Assembly (NCBI GenBank): GCA_016840825.1
Contig: JAEORN010000122.1
Location: forward strand, 1 to 54,070
Direction: 5' to 3'
Origin: Candidatus Thorarchaeota archaeon
Lineage (GTDB): Archaea; Asgardarchaeota; Thorarchaeia; Thorarchaeales; Thorarchaeaceae
DNA: 54,070 nucleotides
The position numbers and the translations under genes were made by a program. Positions 35,796 through 44,822 of the stretch are shown one piece after another; position 1 is the stretch's first letter; the number at the start of each line of letters is the position of its first letter. The notes beneath the pieces are model-generated. The model had not been told where the DNA came from and did not search any database. It saw nothing but the letters and a program-made list of their open reading frames with translations.

Positions 35796-36335
35796 ATGAT
35801 TCTTCCTGAGCTACTAGCAGATCCGGTCAGAGCACGTATCTATATGGAAGTATTAGTCAATAGGGAAGTCACAGCTCAAGACCTGATGGAAAGAACGAAG
35901 ATAAGTCGTAGTACATTGTCACATCACCTATCCCGCTTTGTAGATAGTGGCGTGCTTAATGTCCGAGTCGGTTCAGAGAAGTATCACAGACTAGTCAAAT
36001 ACTATACAATTAATCCTGATTACTCTGAAGAAATTGTCATTGAATCAGCTCAAGATCCTGATGGTAAAAGAAGGAAAGCATTTCTCGAGTCGTCTGCTGC
36101 TCATCTACAAGTAATTTCGCATCTTATCTTAGAGCGGGCAAATAGTACAAAACGAAGCAAAGGAAGTGTTACGTTTACCTTCAATCTCCTCTCAGAGGAA
36201 GAGGCAAGGATTTGGAATGAGGAGTATGAGGAATTTCAGAGAAGAGTTGTTCAAAGATGCAATCTACTGGTGAAATCCACAGAGGGAATTGGAAATGCCT
36301 ACATAGCTTTCGGTGGCTTAACGCCAACTAGATAA
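35796..36335 (+). CDS. ArsR-type winged-helix transcriptional regulator
   Basis: 179 residues. The N-terminal 65 form a winged helix: DPVRARIYMEVL, then the recognition helix STLSHHLSRFVDSGVL and the wing VRVGSEKYHRLVKYY. The C-terminal 110 residues are helical and acidic, without a metal-binding Cys/His cluster, so metal sensing is not indicated. GAGGT lies seven bases before the ATG. It is divergent from the serine hydrolase gene and shares the intergenic 10-3-10 inverted repeat. It is likely a local repressor of that hydrolase and perhaps of itself. Confidence 0.85.
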   Translation: MILPELLADPVRARIYMEVLVNREVTAQDLMERTKISRSTLSHHLSRFVDSGVLNVRVGSEKYHRLVKYYTINPDYSEEIVIESAQDPDGKRRKAFLESSAAHLQVISHLILERANSTKRSKGSVTFTFNLLSEEEARIWNEEYEEFQRRVVQRCNLLVKSTEGIGNAYIAFGGLTPTR

Positions 36336-36402
36336 CCATTACTCCAATAACTTATAGCCAAGTTACACTATTTTCTATCAATTGAAGGCAGGATGTAAAC
36401 AC

Positions 36403-38025
36403 GTGACAGAGCAACATGATTTTGATGAAGATGAAGATGTTTCTATAGGCCGTGGTACTTGGATTGATAAGCTAGCCCTGGATGTAATCAGTCGGAAAGA
36501 CAACCTAACAGGTGATCATCCAGCTCTCATTAGAACTGAAAGTGGTTTAGGTGCCTCCGGATTTCCTCATATTGGCTCATTTGCGGATGCCTCTCGTGCA
36601 TATGCCTTCAAGTTGGCAGTAGAGGACCTTGGCCGAGAATCTGAGTTCATAGCCTTTGCAGATGATATGGATGGTCTGCGAAAGGTTCCCGCTGGAACTC
36701 CGTCTGAGCTAAAGAAGCATCTTGGTAAACCCGTATCAAATATACCGGACCCATGGGGTTGTCATAATAGCTATGGGAAACACATGTCTTCTTTGCTTAT
36801 CGATACGATAAAGGATGCAGGTATCGAGTTCACTGCTGTTTCAGCATTTGAGCTATACACCTCTGGGAAATTGACTGAGCATGTCGATAGATTGCTAACA
36901 ATGGCTGACCTGGCAGGGCAAATAATCAAGGAAACCACTGGTCAAGAGAAATATCTAGAAGTACTTCCTTTCCATGCCATATGCGAAAATTGTGGAAAAA
37001 TCTATACCACTAGATCAGTATCCTATGACAAAAAACAAGGACTCGTAGAGTATTACTGCGAGGGTGATGAAATTGGTGGGAAATTGCTGGGTGGATGCAA
37101 TCATCATGGTTATGCGAAGATTGCTAGGGGCGAAGGGAAGCTAACATGGAAAGTCGAATTTGCTGCTCGTTGGGATTATCTACAGATAGATTTCGAGGCA
37201 TTTGGAAAAGATATCTATGAATCAGTTATTTGCAATGACAGAATAAGTAAGGAGGTTTTTGATTATGAACCTCCTACTCATGCAAGATATGAGGTATTTC
37301 TAGATAAAGACGGACGGAAGATATCCAAATCTAAGGGAAATGTCGTTACTCCACAGACTTGGTTCCGCTATGGATCTCCTCAATCTCTTGCACTCTTAAC
37401 CTATAAACGGATGACTGGGAGTAGAAGGATGGATATAGATCAGGTCCCATCCTATATGCAAGAACTAGATTATTTAGAAGACATCTATTTCGGAAAAATT
37501 AAGGAAGGTAATCCTGCGAAGAAGAGAAAACTATCTGGACTCTATGAATATTGTTGGCATTTGAAGCCTCCCTCTGTAAACTCTAATCATGTGCCATACA
37601 AGTTGCTTGTAAATCTCCTTTCTGTTGCGCCTGAAGTTAATCGAACTGAATTCTTGGAATTGCAATTGAAAGAATATGGCTACATACGCGATGAACACAG
37701 TGTAAAAGAGATTCAGGAACGGATAATCTATGCGGAGAATTGGGTGCATGATTTCCAACATTTAGAGGATGTGAAAGTTGAACTGTCCAAGGATCAGCAA
37801 ACAGCCCTGGCATCGTTGATAACAAGAATGGAAGAAAGCGAATCTGCTGATGATATTCAGACTGCCATCTTTCAGACAGCTACTGAACATGCCATTAAAC
37901 CACGGGAGTTCTTCAGAATCCTATATCAGATTCTCTTGAATGATGATCGGGGTCCGAAATTAGGACCATACATTCATACAATCGGTGTCAAGAATACAAT
38001 CAAGATGTTGGGGAGATATCTGTAG
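36403..38025 (+). CDS. lysS: Lysyl-tRNA synthetase, class I
   Basis: The archaeal class I LysRS (about 540 residues), which charges tRNA-Lys with a Rossmann-fold core. The HIGH-type site is seen as GASGFPHIGSFAD and the KMSKS loop as GRKISKSKGNV (about 305). A Cys pair in CENCGKIY followed by CNHHG suggests a zinc site. The frame also opens at TTG 36382, but GTG 36403 has AGGATG eight bases upstream and fits the usual N-terminus. It follows the ArsR-type gene on the same strand with a gap of 67 bases. Confidence 0.94.
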   Translation: MTEQHDFDEDEDVSIGRGTWIDKLALDVISRKDNLTGDHPALIRTESGLGASGFPHIGSFADASRAYAFKLAVEDLGRESEFIAFADDMDGLRKVPAGTPSELKKHLGKPVSNIPDPWGCHNSYGKHMSSLLIDTIKDAGIEFTAVSAFELYTSGKLTEHVDRLLTMADLAGQIIKETTGQEKYLEVLPFHAICENCGKIYTTRSVSYDKKQGLVEYYCEGDEIGGKLLGGCNHHGYAKIARGEGKLTWKVEFAARWDYLQIDFEAFGKDIYESVICNDRISKEVFDYEPPTHARYEVFLDKDGRKISKSKGNVVTPQTWFRYGSPQSLALLTYKRMTGSRRMDIDQVPSYMQELDYLEDIYFGKIKEGNPAKKRKLSGLYEYCWHLKPPSVNSNHVPYKLLVNLLSVAPEVNRTEFLELQLKEYGYIRDEHSVKEIQERIIYAENWVHDFQHLEDVKVELSKDQQTALASLITRMEESESADDIQTAIFQTATEHAIKPREFFRILYQILLNDDRGPKLGPYIHTIGVKNTIKMLGRYL

Positions 38026-38117
38026 CGATTTAGCCTTGGAGTTTGTGAGCAAAACCGTCCTCTTCATATCAACAACCATTTGGGTATACTCAGAATTGAG
38101 TGTCGTATACATTATGA

Positions 38118-38157
38118 TATAATATTTAAGTATAATATTTCATATTCGACTTCGAAT
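38118..38157 (+). promoter_or_regulatory. TATA repeats and dyad upstream of the small GTPase
   Basis: Two copies of TATAATATTT (38118-38127 and 38131-38140), 13 bases apart, lie about 50 bases before the GTPase start. Three bases further on is a perfect dyad ATTCGA/TCGAAT (38144-38149 and 38152-38157, spacer CT) placed where the transcript should begin. The doubled TATA element and the dyad suggest a regulated promoter, with the dyad as operator; the bound factor is unknown. Confidence 0.5.
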
Positions 38158-38172
38158 GGGAGAGGCTTTGAC

Positions 38173-38760
38173 TTGAGCGCACCATCGTTTATCTACAAAG
38201 TATGCGTCATTGGAAACGGAGGAGTGGGCAAAAGTAGTGCCGTACGACGATACTCACAAGGGATTTTCACTGAAGACTATCAAGTTACAGTAGGAGTTCA
38301 GCATTCTTCACAATCTGTCAATATTAATGGCCCAGATGGTCCTGCTGAGGTCAAACTGATAGTTTGGGATCTCGGAGGTCAAGATAAGTTCAAGTTTGTG
38401 CGTCCCATGTTCTATAAAGCCGCACGAGCATTAGTTCTTATGTTTGATATAACCAATAAGGAATCCTTTGAAGCTATCCCACGATGGATCAAGGAAGCAG
38501 AAGATAACATAGGCTATAGTGTGCCATTGATACTCGCAGCAAACAAGACCGATCTCCCAAACCATGAAATCGAGATTTCTGAGATCGAGAGATATGCTCA
38601 CCATTTGGGAGCCGAATTTATTCTGACATCGGTCAAGACAGGTGATAATGTCGCAAATATGTTCGAGAAACTTGGTGAAGCTGTGTATAGTTCTAGGAAT
38701 GATATACCTTCAGTATCAAGCAGCGCAGCAAACGCAGTGCGTGCAAGTGTGAATCGATAG
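38173..38760 (+). CDS. Ras/Rab-like small GTPase
   Basis: 195 residues from TTG 38173, chosen because GGGAGAGG lies seven bases upstream; the longer frame to 38080 has no such signal and runs through the TATA elements. All five G motifs are present: GNGGVGKS (14-21), switch I Thr39 in YQVTVGV, WDLGGQ (65-70) with catalytic-type Gln70, NKTD (124-127) and TSVKT (152-156). The GGQ form of the G3 motif and YQVTVGV place it with the Rab/Ras-like group common in Asgard archaea. The C-terminus has no Cys, so prenylation is not expected. It should act as a GTP switch; its effector and GAP/GEF are unknown. Confidence 0.93.
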   Translation: MSAPSFIYKVCVIGNGGVGKSSAVRRYSQGIFTEDYQVTVGVQHSSQSVNINGPDGPAEVKLIVWDLGGQDKFKFVRPMFYKAARALVLMFDITNKESFEAIPRWIKEAEDNIGYSVPLILAANKTDLPNHEIEISEIERYAHHLGAEFILTSVKTGDNVANMFEKLGEAVYSSRNDIPSVSSSAANAVRASVNR

Positions 38761-38763
38761 AAA

Positions 38764-39033
38764 TCAGACTTGGTTATCACTACCTCTCCAATCTGGTTCT
38801 GGTTCGTCAAGATAGACCCATCGAAGGAGTCCGTTCTTATTCCTAACTAAGGCTGGAATAAAATCAGCGACATATCCCTTTTCAGTACTGAATTCTACTT
38901 TCCATAAATCAATGAGCTCATCTAACGGGAAGCTATCCGAATAAAGAAGACTGATTCCCCTCTCAGGAGGAATCCCAAGATAGGTTTTCATCCACTCCTG
39001 CCAATCTTGCGGATTGGTTGGATATTTGACCAT
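38764..39033 (-). CDS. Small hypothetical protein, 89 residues
   Basis: An acidic, Trp-rich soluble protein (NPQDWQEWMKTYLGIPPERG and DLWKVEF), probably one beta-rich domain, with no motif I recognise. The stop is three bases from that of the convergent small GTPase. It is followed on the same strand by nothing until the DMT permease, which starts 51 bases upstream of it in transcription terms, so the two might share a transcript. Real coding is supported by length and by good spacing to its neighbours; confidence is moderate. Confidence 0.65.
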   Translation of the reverse strand: MVKYPTNPQDWQEWMKTYLGIPPERGISLLYSDSFPLDELIDLWKVEFSTEKGYVADFIPALVRNKNGLLRWVYLDEPEPDWRGSDNQV

Positions 39034-39083
39034 GATATTTCAACACCCTCGAGGAAAAAGATAGCAGAATGGTGTACTTGAGT

Positions 39084-39953
39084 TTAGCTGTCAATCTCCT
39101 CTAAGAGTTCTTGATATTTACTGAGCAGTATCACACCAAGCACTCCAAGGAATAAGCCTATCACATAGAACAGGGCATTTGTCATAAACTGTGAATAGAT
39201 AATAGTTCCACCTAATATCACTGCGAACATGCTGACTGTGCCTACGATTGCATTGAACCTTGCTGCTGGATTCTTTTGAAGTCCTATAGATACAGAATAG
39301 ACTCCTGCTGCAAATGTAAATACTCCCATGAGTAAAAGGGGTATGATTCCGTTGAAGAAACCTTGAACCAGATCCATCCCTCCAAAGAGTGCCAAAGTAA
39401 ACCATTGGGTAAACACGGAAGCCAGTGCTTGAAGGAACGATGTTATTGGAGCCCATAGGATTGGGTACCGGTTTGAAGCAAAACCCATGATTAGAATTCC
39501 TAAAAGCAGAATCGCAGAAAAAATGATGATCGCGAAGTAATCAGTGAAGAGTATTGGTTCAGTAACGCCTCCAAATGCAATGAATACAGGGGTCAGAATA
39601 AGAAAGATGATTCCGATAATGGCTCTGGTATCTATTACCTCTCCTAGTCTTCTTGATGAAAGAAATACTAATGCAATAAGTCCAACATTCATCAGTGGTT
39701 GTACGACGACAATACCGGCTAATTGTGTAGCCACAAGATATGTTAGTCCTCCAAGAACTGACATCAGGAAACCAGTCGTCCATTTCCGATTTGAGAAGAG
39801 CTGTCTAGTATGCTTGGTAGCACCAAAGGCTTGGATCTTCTCCATTACTTCAAGCGCTTCTTTTTGGATTACCGGTGCTATGTTCCATAGCAATGAGGTG
39901 AGGATAGCAAGTACCAGTCCTAGAAGAACCCCTGTTACGATTATTTGTAGCAT
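39084..39953 (-). CDS. DMT-type membrane transporter
   Basis: 289 residues with about ten hydrophobic helices in two similar halves, as in drug/metabolite transporters and EamA/NIPA-like proteins. A loop with a basic patch (KIQAFGATKHTRQLFSNRKW) follows the first helix, and GGLTYLVATQLAGIVVVQPL is typical of the second to third helices. The substrate is unknown; the NIPA group moves Mg2+, but sequence alone cannot say. It precedes the 89-residue protein on the same strand. An ACCCTATAGGGT palindrome lies upstream (39993-40004). Confidence 0.78.
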   Translation of the reverse strand: MLQIIVTGVLLGLVLAILTSLLWNIAPVIQKEALEVMEKIQAFGATKHTRQLFSNRKWTTGFLMSVLGGLTYLVATQLAGIVVVQPLMNVGLIALVFLSSRRLGEVIDTRAIIGIIFLILTPVFIAFGGVTEPILFTDYFAIIIFSAILLLGILIMGFASNRYPILWAPITSFLQALASVFTQWFTLALFGGMDLVQGFFNGIIPLLLMGVFTFAAGVYSVSIGLQKNPAARFNAIVGTVSMFAVILGGTIIYSQFMTNALFYVIGLFLGVLGVILLSKYQELLEEIDS

Positions 39954-40005
39954 TCGAATTCATGCGAGTGAGATGGATATCGCTATTAAGATACCCTATA
40001 GGGTT

Positions 40006-40950
40006 CTAATCTTCTAGCTTCAGCAGCTTAGATTGAATCCAATTCAGAAGAGAGTTACTAAGAGCTAGATTTTCTCTCCAATTACTATCCTTATAGAATC
40101 CCTCATGACGTAGTGTTACGCATTCATCCAGCAACTCTGGCTTTGAATCCGTTATGTCCTCATGATGAAGGTGTGAAGGGTAGTTGTATGAAGATGGTAG
40201 TTCCAACATCTTATCGTGCTTAAGCATTGAGAGCACGACTCCAGTGAATAGTGCTTGATGTATGAAGATTGCATATTTGTTATCTTCTTTGTATAGGGAT
40301 TGAAGCATAGGATCTTGATAACCACGAAGAAACTGCTCTTTCCATGTTTGTAGTATTCTTTCTTGAGGTCTAACAACGAAAGAACCCGCATTGAAGTAGG
40401 GTTTGATTCTTTCTCCATCAATGTGGCTTGTCATTGGAAAAAGGTCATCATCCGACAGATTGCAGTAATCATAGACCCATGACCAGAACTCGTCAAGAGG
40501 TTCTCCCCAATCTGACCCAATTAGTTTATGATGTACAGGACGATATCCAAAGACGTACTTCTCTGGAAGAAGAAATGCCTGTGGCTCTTTCAAGATTAAA
40601 GTGTTTGTTGTTAGCCAGATTAAGAGGTCGTGGTTATTGACCGCATTTTGCTCCGCTTTTGATGCCGCTGTTGCCTCTGCAATAAAGGGGAACTTCAATT
40701 CCTCTGGATCCACTTCGAATGGAATTATCTCAGCATCAAGTTCTTTGACTTTCTGAATGGTTTGATTTGAAATCTTCTTGTCAATATCCGGCGTATAGAA
40801 CCAAATTGATAGATTTGACATCTTCCCGGCAAATGCTCTAATACTTTCAAGAAACAGAACCGCATTCGTTTCTGACCATTTTTGTGGCAATAGTGTTGAT
40901 GCGAAAACCGCAGACTGAGTATTATCAACCATCAGAATCAAATCATCCAA
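40006..40950 (-). CDS. Probable GT-A-fold glycosyltransferase
   Basis: 314 residues, soluble. NHDLLIWLTTNTLILKEP followed by PYFNAGSFVVRP looks like the acceptor and metal region of GT8-type nucleotide-sugar transferases, where a FNxG motif follows the nucleotide-binding strands; a clean DxD is not obvious. TLRHEGFYKD near the end may bind the donor phosphate. The start is TTG 40950 or the ATG six codons later; a GGATGAT sits just after the TTG. The donor and acceptor are unknown. It could serve surface-protein glycosylation with the GT-C enzyme, but that is inference. Confidence 0.6.
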   Translation of the reverse strand: MDDLILMVDNTQSAVFASTLLPQKWSETNAVLFLESIRAFAGKMSNLSIWFYTPDIDKKISNQTIQKVKELDAEIIPFEVDPEELKFPFIAEATAASKAEQNAVNNHDLLIWLTTNTLILKEPQAFLLPEKYVFGYRPVHHKLIGSDWGEPLDEFWSWVYDYCNLSDDDLFPMTSHIDGERIKPYFNAGSFVVRPQERILQTWKEQFLRGYQDPMLQSLYKEDNKYAIFIHQALFTGVVLSMLKHDKMLELPSSYNYPSHLHHEDITDSKPELLDECVTLRHEGFYKDSNWRENLALSNSLLNWIQSKLLKLED

Positions 40951-41047
40951 AAAGCATGACCTTACTTAAGCATCGGTTCAACGCAAGATTTGAGAGAAGC
41001 GATCCTTTCAGGATTAAGCAGAAAAAGAAAAGATCACTTCTTTGAGT

Positions 41048-41299
41048 CTATATGAAATGAGCTCCGCCTTCTTTTCTATACTCAAGACTAAGTCTTGTGA
41101 AGCCTTCAAGGGCTCGTGCATTCAAGACTTTGTCGATATACTGCTGAGTGCTTCGGTCCATGGTTCGCTTTGGAAGTGTGTAGGACCTTTTCTCAGCTGA
41201 GTACTGAAGGCAAGTCATTCGCTTGCATGTCTTTTGTATTTCTTTTGTAGGTAGTATCGTTGACACCTCCGAATCTATGCACTTGAATTGTAAGATCAA
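41048..41299 (-). CDS. Small basic Cys-containing protein, 83 residues
   Basis: A possible small gene upstream of the glycosyltransferase on the same strand. The protein has Cys at three positions (about residues 7, 26 and 30, the last two as CKRMTC) and a helical C-terminal part (TQQYIDKVLNARALEG) with EYRKEGGAHFI at the end. The start is TTG with no clean ribosome binding site, which lowers confidence. It could bind a metal or nucleic acid; no family is recognised. Confidence 0.5.
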   Translation of the reverse strand: MILQFKCIDSEVSTILPTKEIQKTCKRMTCLQYSAEKRSYTLPKRTMDRSTQQYIDKVLNARALEGFTRLSLEYRKEGGAHFI

Positions 41300-41638
41300 G
41301 ACAATCTATGATGATGCATGGATGAAGTTGAACGAGATTAAAGAGAATCCATCGGCATAACCGAGTAGAGTTGTGCTATGGGTTCTATTCATCCATTATG
41401 TCTGAGGACCGCTCTCCATCAGACATGAAAGGTTTCAAAACGCGTCATGCTGATGTGAGCAGAATCATCTTTTTCTGCATGATCAACACAATCCTAGTGA
41501 TATTCGAGCATCACAATTTTCTTTTATAATAGTGCCGACCAACGCCAAAATAATAGGATAAGGATTTGACAGAGGAATCGATAGAATTCTTCTTTATTCG
41601 CAAGAGCTTTTATCCCAAGATGAACATAGAACTAAATT
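41300..41638. other. 339-base gap with a strong hairpin, otherwise no gene
   Basis: No supported protein gene is seen. At 41398-41426 ATGTCTGA pairs with TCAGACAT, with inner GGA/TCC pairs, one bulge and a CCGCTC loop, making an 11-pair stem. A weaker GCAGAA/TTCTGC stem lies at 41459-41478. A TATA-like CTTTTATAATAG near 41521-41532 may drive the isomerase-like gene at 41639. The strong hairpin could be part of an RNA, but no RNA family is recognised. Confidence 0.35.
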
Positions 41639-43009
41639 ATGTCCAACTTTGATGTCAAACCCCTGCTACTTTTTGGTGAATACAGAAAACAAGAGCAAAC
41701 AAGTTGGAGGCCTTGGGGTGGCATTCAAACTGACGATGATGCGAACAAGGAAGTTAGAAGAATAAAGACCGAATTAGATGCTCTTCTTCAGGAAGCTGAT
41801 TTCCCTTTGAGTTTTGAATCGATAGTTAAAGTTAGAACTACCGATGATATCAAGAATCTAGATATTACTGCTGACTCGATATTGGTTTATGCTGCAGGAA
41901 TTCAGGAGAATGACTCAATCGAGCCTCTTGAAGCGCTTCTGTCTTTTGAGAAGCCAATCCTCTTTTTCTTGAGGAAAGACTATCTTTGGTATGAGATTCT
42001 CCATCCTCGATTCTTACGAATGAGTCAGTCTGACTACAATCTGCAGCCTGTGTTGGTAGACGATGTTGTTGTTGAAGATTATGGAGATCTTCTTTGTAGG
42101 TTACGAGCACTCAATGGTTTGAAACTAACTAGAGGTGCTAGAATTCTGACAATTGGAGAACCTGGAGGATGGGGGATCGAAGAGAAAGCATATGAGATCG
42201 CACGGAAAACTTGGGATTTCACCGCAGTATCGATACCCTATCAGGAACTCGAAGCTCACATTCAGACCATTAGGAAGAGAAAGGAAGTAACTGAGCTATC
42301 CAAAGAGAAGGCAGACACATATCTTTCCGAAGATGAAGTGAATCTCTCTACCAAAAAGGAGTTCGTCTATAACGCCTTCCTTCTCGAGCAGGTATTTAGA
42401 GACCTAATGGAGCAACATGATGTTTCGATATTCACAATCAAGGATTGCATGACTACAGTAATCCCAATTTCTGAAACCACTGCATGTCTTCCTCTATCTC
42501 TACTGAACGATTCAGGTTATTTGGCATTCTGTGAATCAGATTTTGTTGCTATCCCTGCAGGTATTCTGCTCCATTATATCTCTCAGAAACCTGTCTTCTT
42601 GGTAGATCCCACCTATCCATATAATGGAGAGGTCATCATTGCTCATTGCACAGCACCTAGACGTATGGATGGTTCAAACCTTGAGAAAGTTGAGATACTG
42701 ACTCATTACGAATCGGACTATGGAGCAGCTCCTCAGGTTAAGATGAAAGAAGGCCAAGTTGTCACTGTGATTGATCCTGACTTTGAGGGAAAAGAATGGT
42801 TAGGATTTAGAGGTGTAATTAGGAATAATCCTACCCTTGATATATGCCGCACGCAAATCGAGATTGACATTGATGGCGATTGGAGAAAGCTGTTAAAGGA
42901 CATGAAAGGATTTCATTGGCTAGTAGTTTATGGGGACTACTTGAGAGAAATCGACTATGCATTGAAGAAAGTGGGTCTAGAATTCGTGAATCTATCCAAT
43001 ACGGAATAG
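41639..43009 (+). CDS. L-fucose isomerase-like protein
   Basis: 456 residues. The C-terminal half follows the L-fucose/L-arabinose isomerase-like layout: CESDFVAIPAGILLHYIS, then PVFLVDPTYPYNGEVIIAHCTAPRRM, then THYESDYGAAPQVKMKEGQVVT. The Glu in CESD and the His in IIAHC are the likely metal ligands. The N-terminal half is a Rossmann-like sugar-binding domain. It probably interconverts an aldose and ketose, perhaps feeding the non-oxidative pentose route served by the transaldolase and epimerase genes further on. The substrate is not certain. It converges on mutL with 11 bases between the stops. Confidence 0.7.
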   Translation: MSNFDVKPLLLFGEYRKQEQTSWRPWGGIQTDDDANKEVRRIKTELDALLQEADFPLSFESIVKVRTTDDIKNLDITADSILVYAAGIQENDSIEPLEALLSFEKPILFFLRKDYLWYEILHPRFLRMSQSDYNLQPVLVDDVVVEDYGDLLCRLRALNGLKLTRGARILTIGEPGGWGIEEKAYEIARKTWDFTAVSIPYQELEAHIQTIRKRKEVTELSKEKADTYLSEDEVNLSTKKEFVYNAFLLEQVFRDLMEQHDVSIFTIKDCMTTVIPISETTACLPLSLLNDSGYLAFCESDFVAIPAGILLHYISQKPVFLVDPTYPYNGEVIIAHCTAPRRMDGSNLEKVEILTHYESDYGAAPQVKMKEGQVVTVIDPDFEGKEWLGFRGVIRNNPTLDICRTQIEIDIDGDWRKLLKDMKGFHWLVVYGDYLREIDYALKKVGLEFVNLSNTE

Positions 43010-43020
43010 CTCATACTTCT

Positions 43021-44811
43021 CTATCTCAGTCTATGTCTGGCTCGGAATCTCTCTATAGCTTCAGCACCAGTTCGTCCGAACCGTTGGTCAAGTTCTTCCT
43101 TTGAGATTCGAACGAATGTTGGTCGTCCATGAGCACAATTGTACTTACCTTCTGTTTCCCAAAGTTCGGCAATAAGGCGTCTTGCTTGTTCATGTCCGAT
43201 CTTTTGCCCTGAACGTATTGCTGCATGACATGCAGTCACTTTGACTAGCTCATCCATGAATTGCTCGACAGCGGCTTTCTTTCCAAGATCAAGAATCCTA
43301 TCCACAAGAGCGATTAATTCATCCTCGGTTGCTCTCCTTCCAAGAATTTCGGGAAGCGTCGAAACCAGCACTTCGTTCCCCCCGAAACTACCTATAGTAT
43401 AACCAAGCTTCTCAAGTGTTTCATCCAGAGCAAGTATCTTCTCAGCCTCATTAAGTCCAAGTTTTAACACAATGGGTTCTAGGAGTTCTTGAACAACAGG
43501 ATTTCCCTCATTCACTTGGCGACGAAGCTTCTCATAGAGGATTCTTTCATGAGCCGCATGCTGATCGACAAGAACAAGCCCGTTTTCAGTCGCGATTACA
43601 ATATACACCATGCTGACTTGTCCTAGTATATTGAATATCTTACCAATTTCCTCGATTTCAAGCTCTGCAAAATTCGAGGGGACTGGTTCAACTAGCATGG
43701 TTTCCTCAAGCAGTAATGCTCTTCCTTCAGCTCTAGCAGTAGATGCATCAGGAAAGATGCTCGATTCCTTTTCGATATCCTCTACTTCAACAAGATCTTC
43801 CAATGACTCTGGAGTCAATGCTGGTTCTGAATCTTTTAACGCCTCTTTGATGACCAATCCCAGCTTATCTCGAACCTTCTCAAAGTCCTGTATTCTCACT
43901 TCCCTTTTCGTTGGATGTACATTTGCATCCACTTTCTTAACATCCATATCGATGTCAAGTACAAAGATGGGATATCTACCTTTCATCAATAGAGTTGAGT
44001 ATGCAGATTCAACTGCTTTGCTCAATAGTTGATCATCAATTGGTCTTTTTCTAATTGAGAAGAACTCCCTACCTCTGTTGCCTCGTGATGCTGCAGGTTC
44101 TGCGATAAAGCCTTGAATGCTAATTTCATTTGTGGCATTTATCTCGATTAGACTATTCGCAATATCAGGTCCCCACAAGGTTAGAACCCTGTCATATGCT
44201 GATTGACTACTGGGGCAATCAAGAATCACATTCCCATCACGAGAGAACATGAAACCTACATCATTGCGAATTATCGCGTGCTTCATAATGACATCCAAGA
44301 CACGTTGACTCTCAATCCTTGGATCTGAGAGATGCTTCTTCCTAGCAGGTATTCTTTCAAAGAGCTCTCTAACCTCTACCTTGGTTCCATGAGGTCTTGC
44401 TGCATCTATCACATCAGGAATTTGCCCTGCTCTAGATTTTATTCGCGACCCCATCTCTTGATCTTTATGACGTGTTGTGATTTCTAAATCTGCTACAGCC
44501 GCTATACTAGCAAGTGCTTCCCCTCTGAATCCATATGTTAGAATCTTATCAATATCCTCACGCCTTGAAATCTTACTTGTTGAGTGTCTTATCGTGACGA
44601 CCTGGCAGTCTTCCTGTAAGATACCTTCGCCATTGTCTGACACTATGATTGATGAAATACCGCCCTTTTCTATATGAATCTCGATACGTGTTGCCTCTGC
44701 ATCTAGAGCATTCTCTATGAGTTCCTTCACAATTGAAGATGGGTTCTCTATTACCTCGCCTGCTGAGATCAATGTTACTAGAGCATCATCTAATACTCTG
44801 ATCTTGCCCAT
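43021..44811 (-). CDS. mutL: DNA mismatch repair protein MutL
   Basis: 596 residues with an N-terminal GHKL ATPase: SAGEVIENPSSIVKELIEN with the catalytic Glu30 and Asn34, DNGEGI and TYGFRGEALASI. The C-terminal domain has the endonuclease motif DQHAAHERILYE (about 415-426), ACHAAIRSG and CAHGRP (about 559), so it is an endonuclease-type MutL that nicks DNA in mismatch repair. No mutS lies in the window. MutL is patchy in archaea and usually travels with MutS. It is separated from the amidohydrolase gene upstream by 11 bases on the same strand. Confidence 0.93.
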   Translation of the reverse strand: MGKIRVLDDALVTLISAGEVIENPSSIVKELIENALDAEATRIEIHIEKGGISSIIVSDNGEGILQEDCQVVTIRHSTSKISRREDIDKILTYGFRGEALASIAAVADLEITTRHKDQEMGSRIKSRAGQIPDVIDAARPHGTKVEVRELFERIPARKKHLSDPRIESQRVLDVIMKHAIIRNDVGFMFSRDGNVILDCPSSQSAYDRVLTLWGPDIANSLIEINATNEISIQGFIAEPAASRGNRGREFFSIRKRPIDDQLLSKAVESAYSTLLMKGRYPIFVLDIDMDVKKVDANVHPTKREVRIQDFEKVRDKLGLVIKEALKDSEPALTPESLEDLVEVEDIEKESSIFPDASTARAEGRALLLEETMLVEPVPSNFAELEIEEIGKIFNILGQVSMVYIVIATENGLVLVDQHAAHERILYEKLRRQVNEGNPVVQELLEPIVLKLGLNEAEKILALDETLEKLGYTIGSFGGNEVLVSTLPEILGRRATEDELIALVDRILDLGKKAAVEQFMDELVKVTACHAAIRSGQKIGHEQARRLIAELWETEGKYNCAHGRPTFVRISKEELDQRFGRTGAEAIERFRARHRLR

Positions 44812-44822
44812 TCTCTCCTACC

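Noticed and set aside
38080..38172. N-terminal extension of the small GTPase
   Set aside because: It runs through TATA elements and a dyad, while TTG 38173 has an excellent ribosome binding site.
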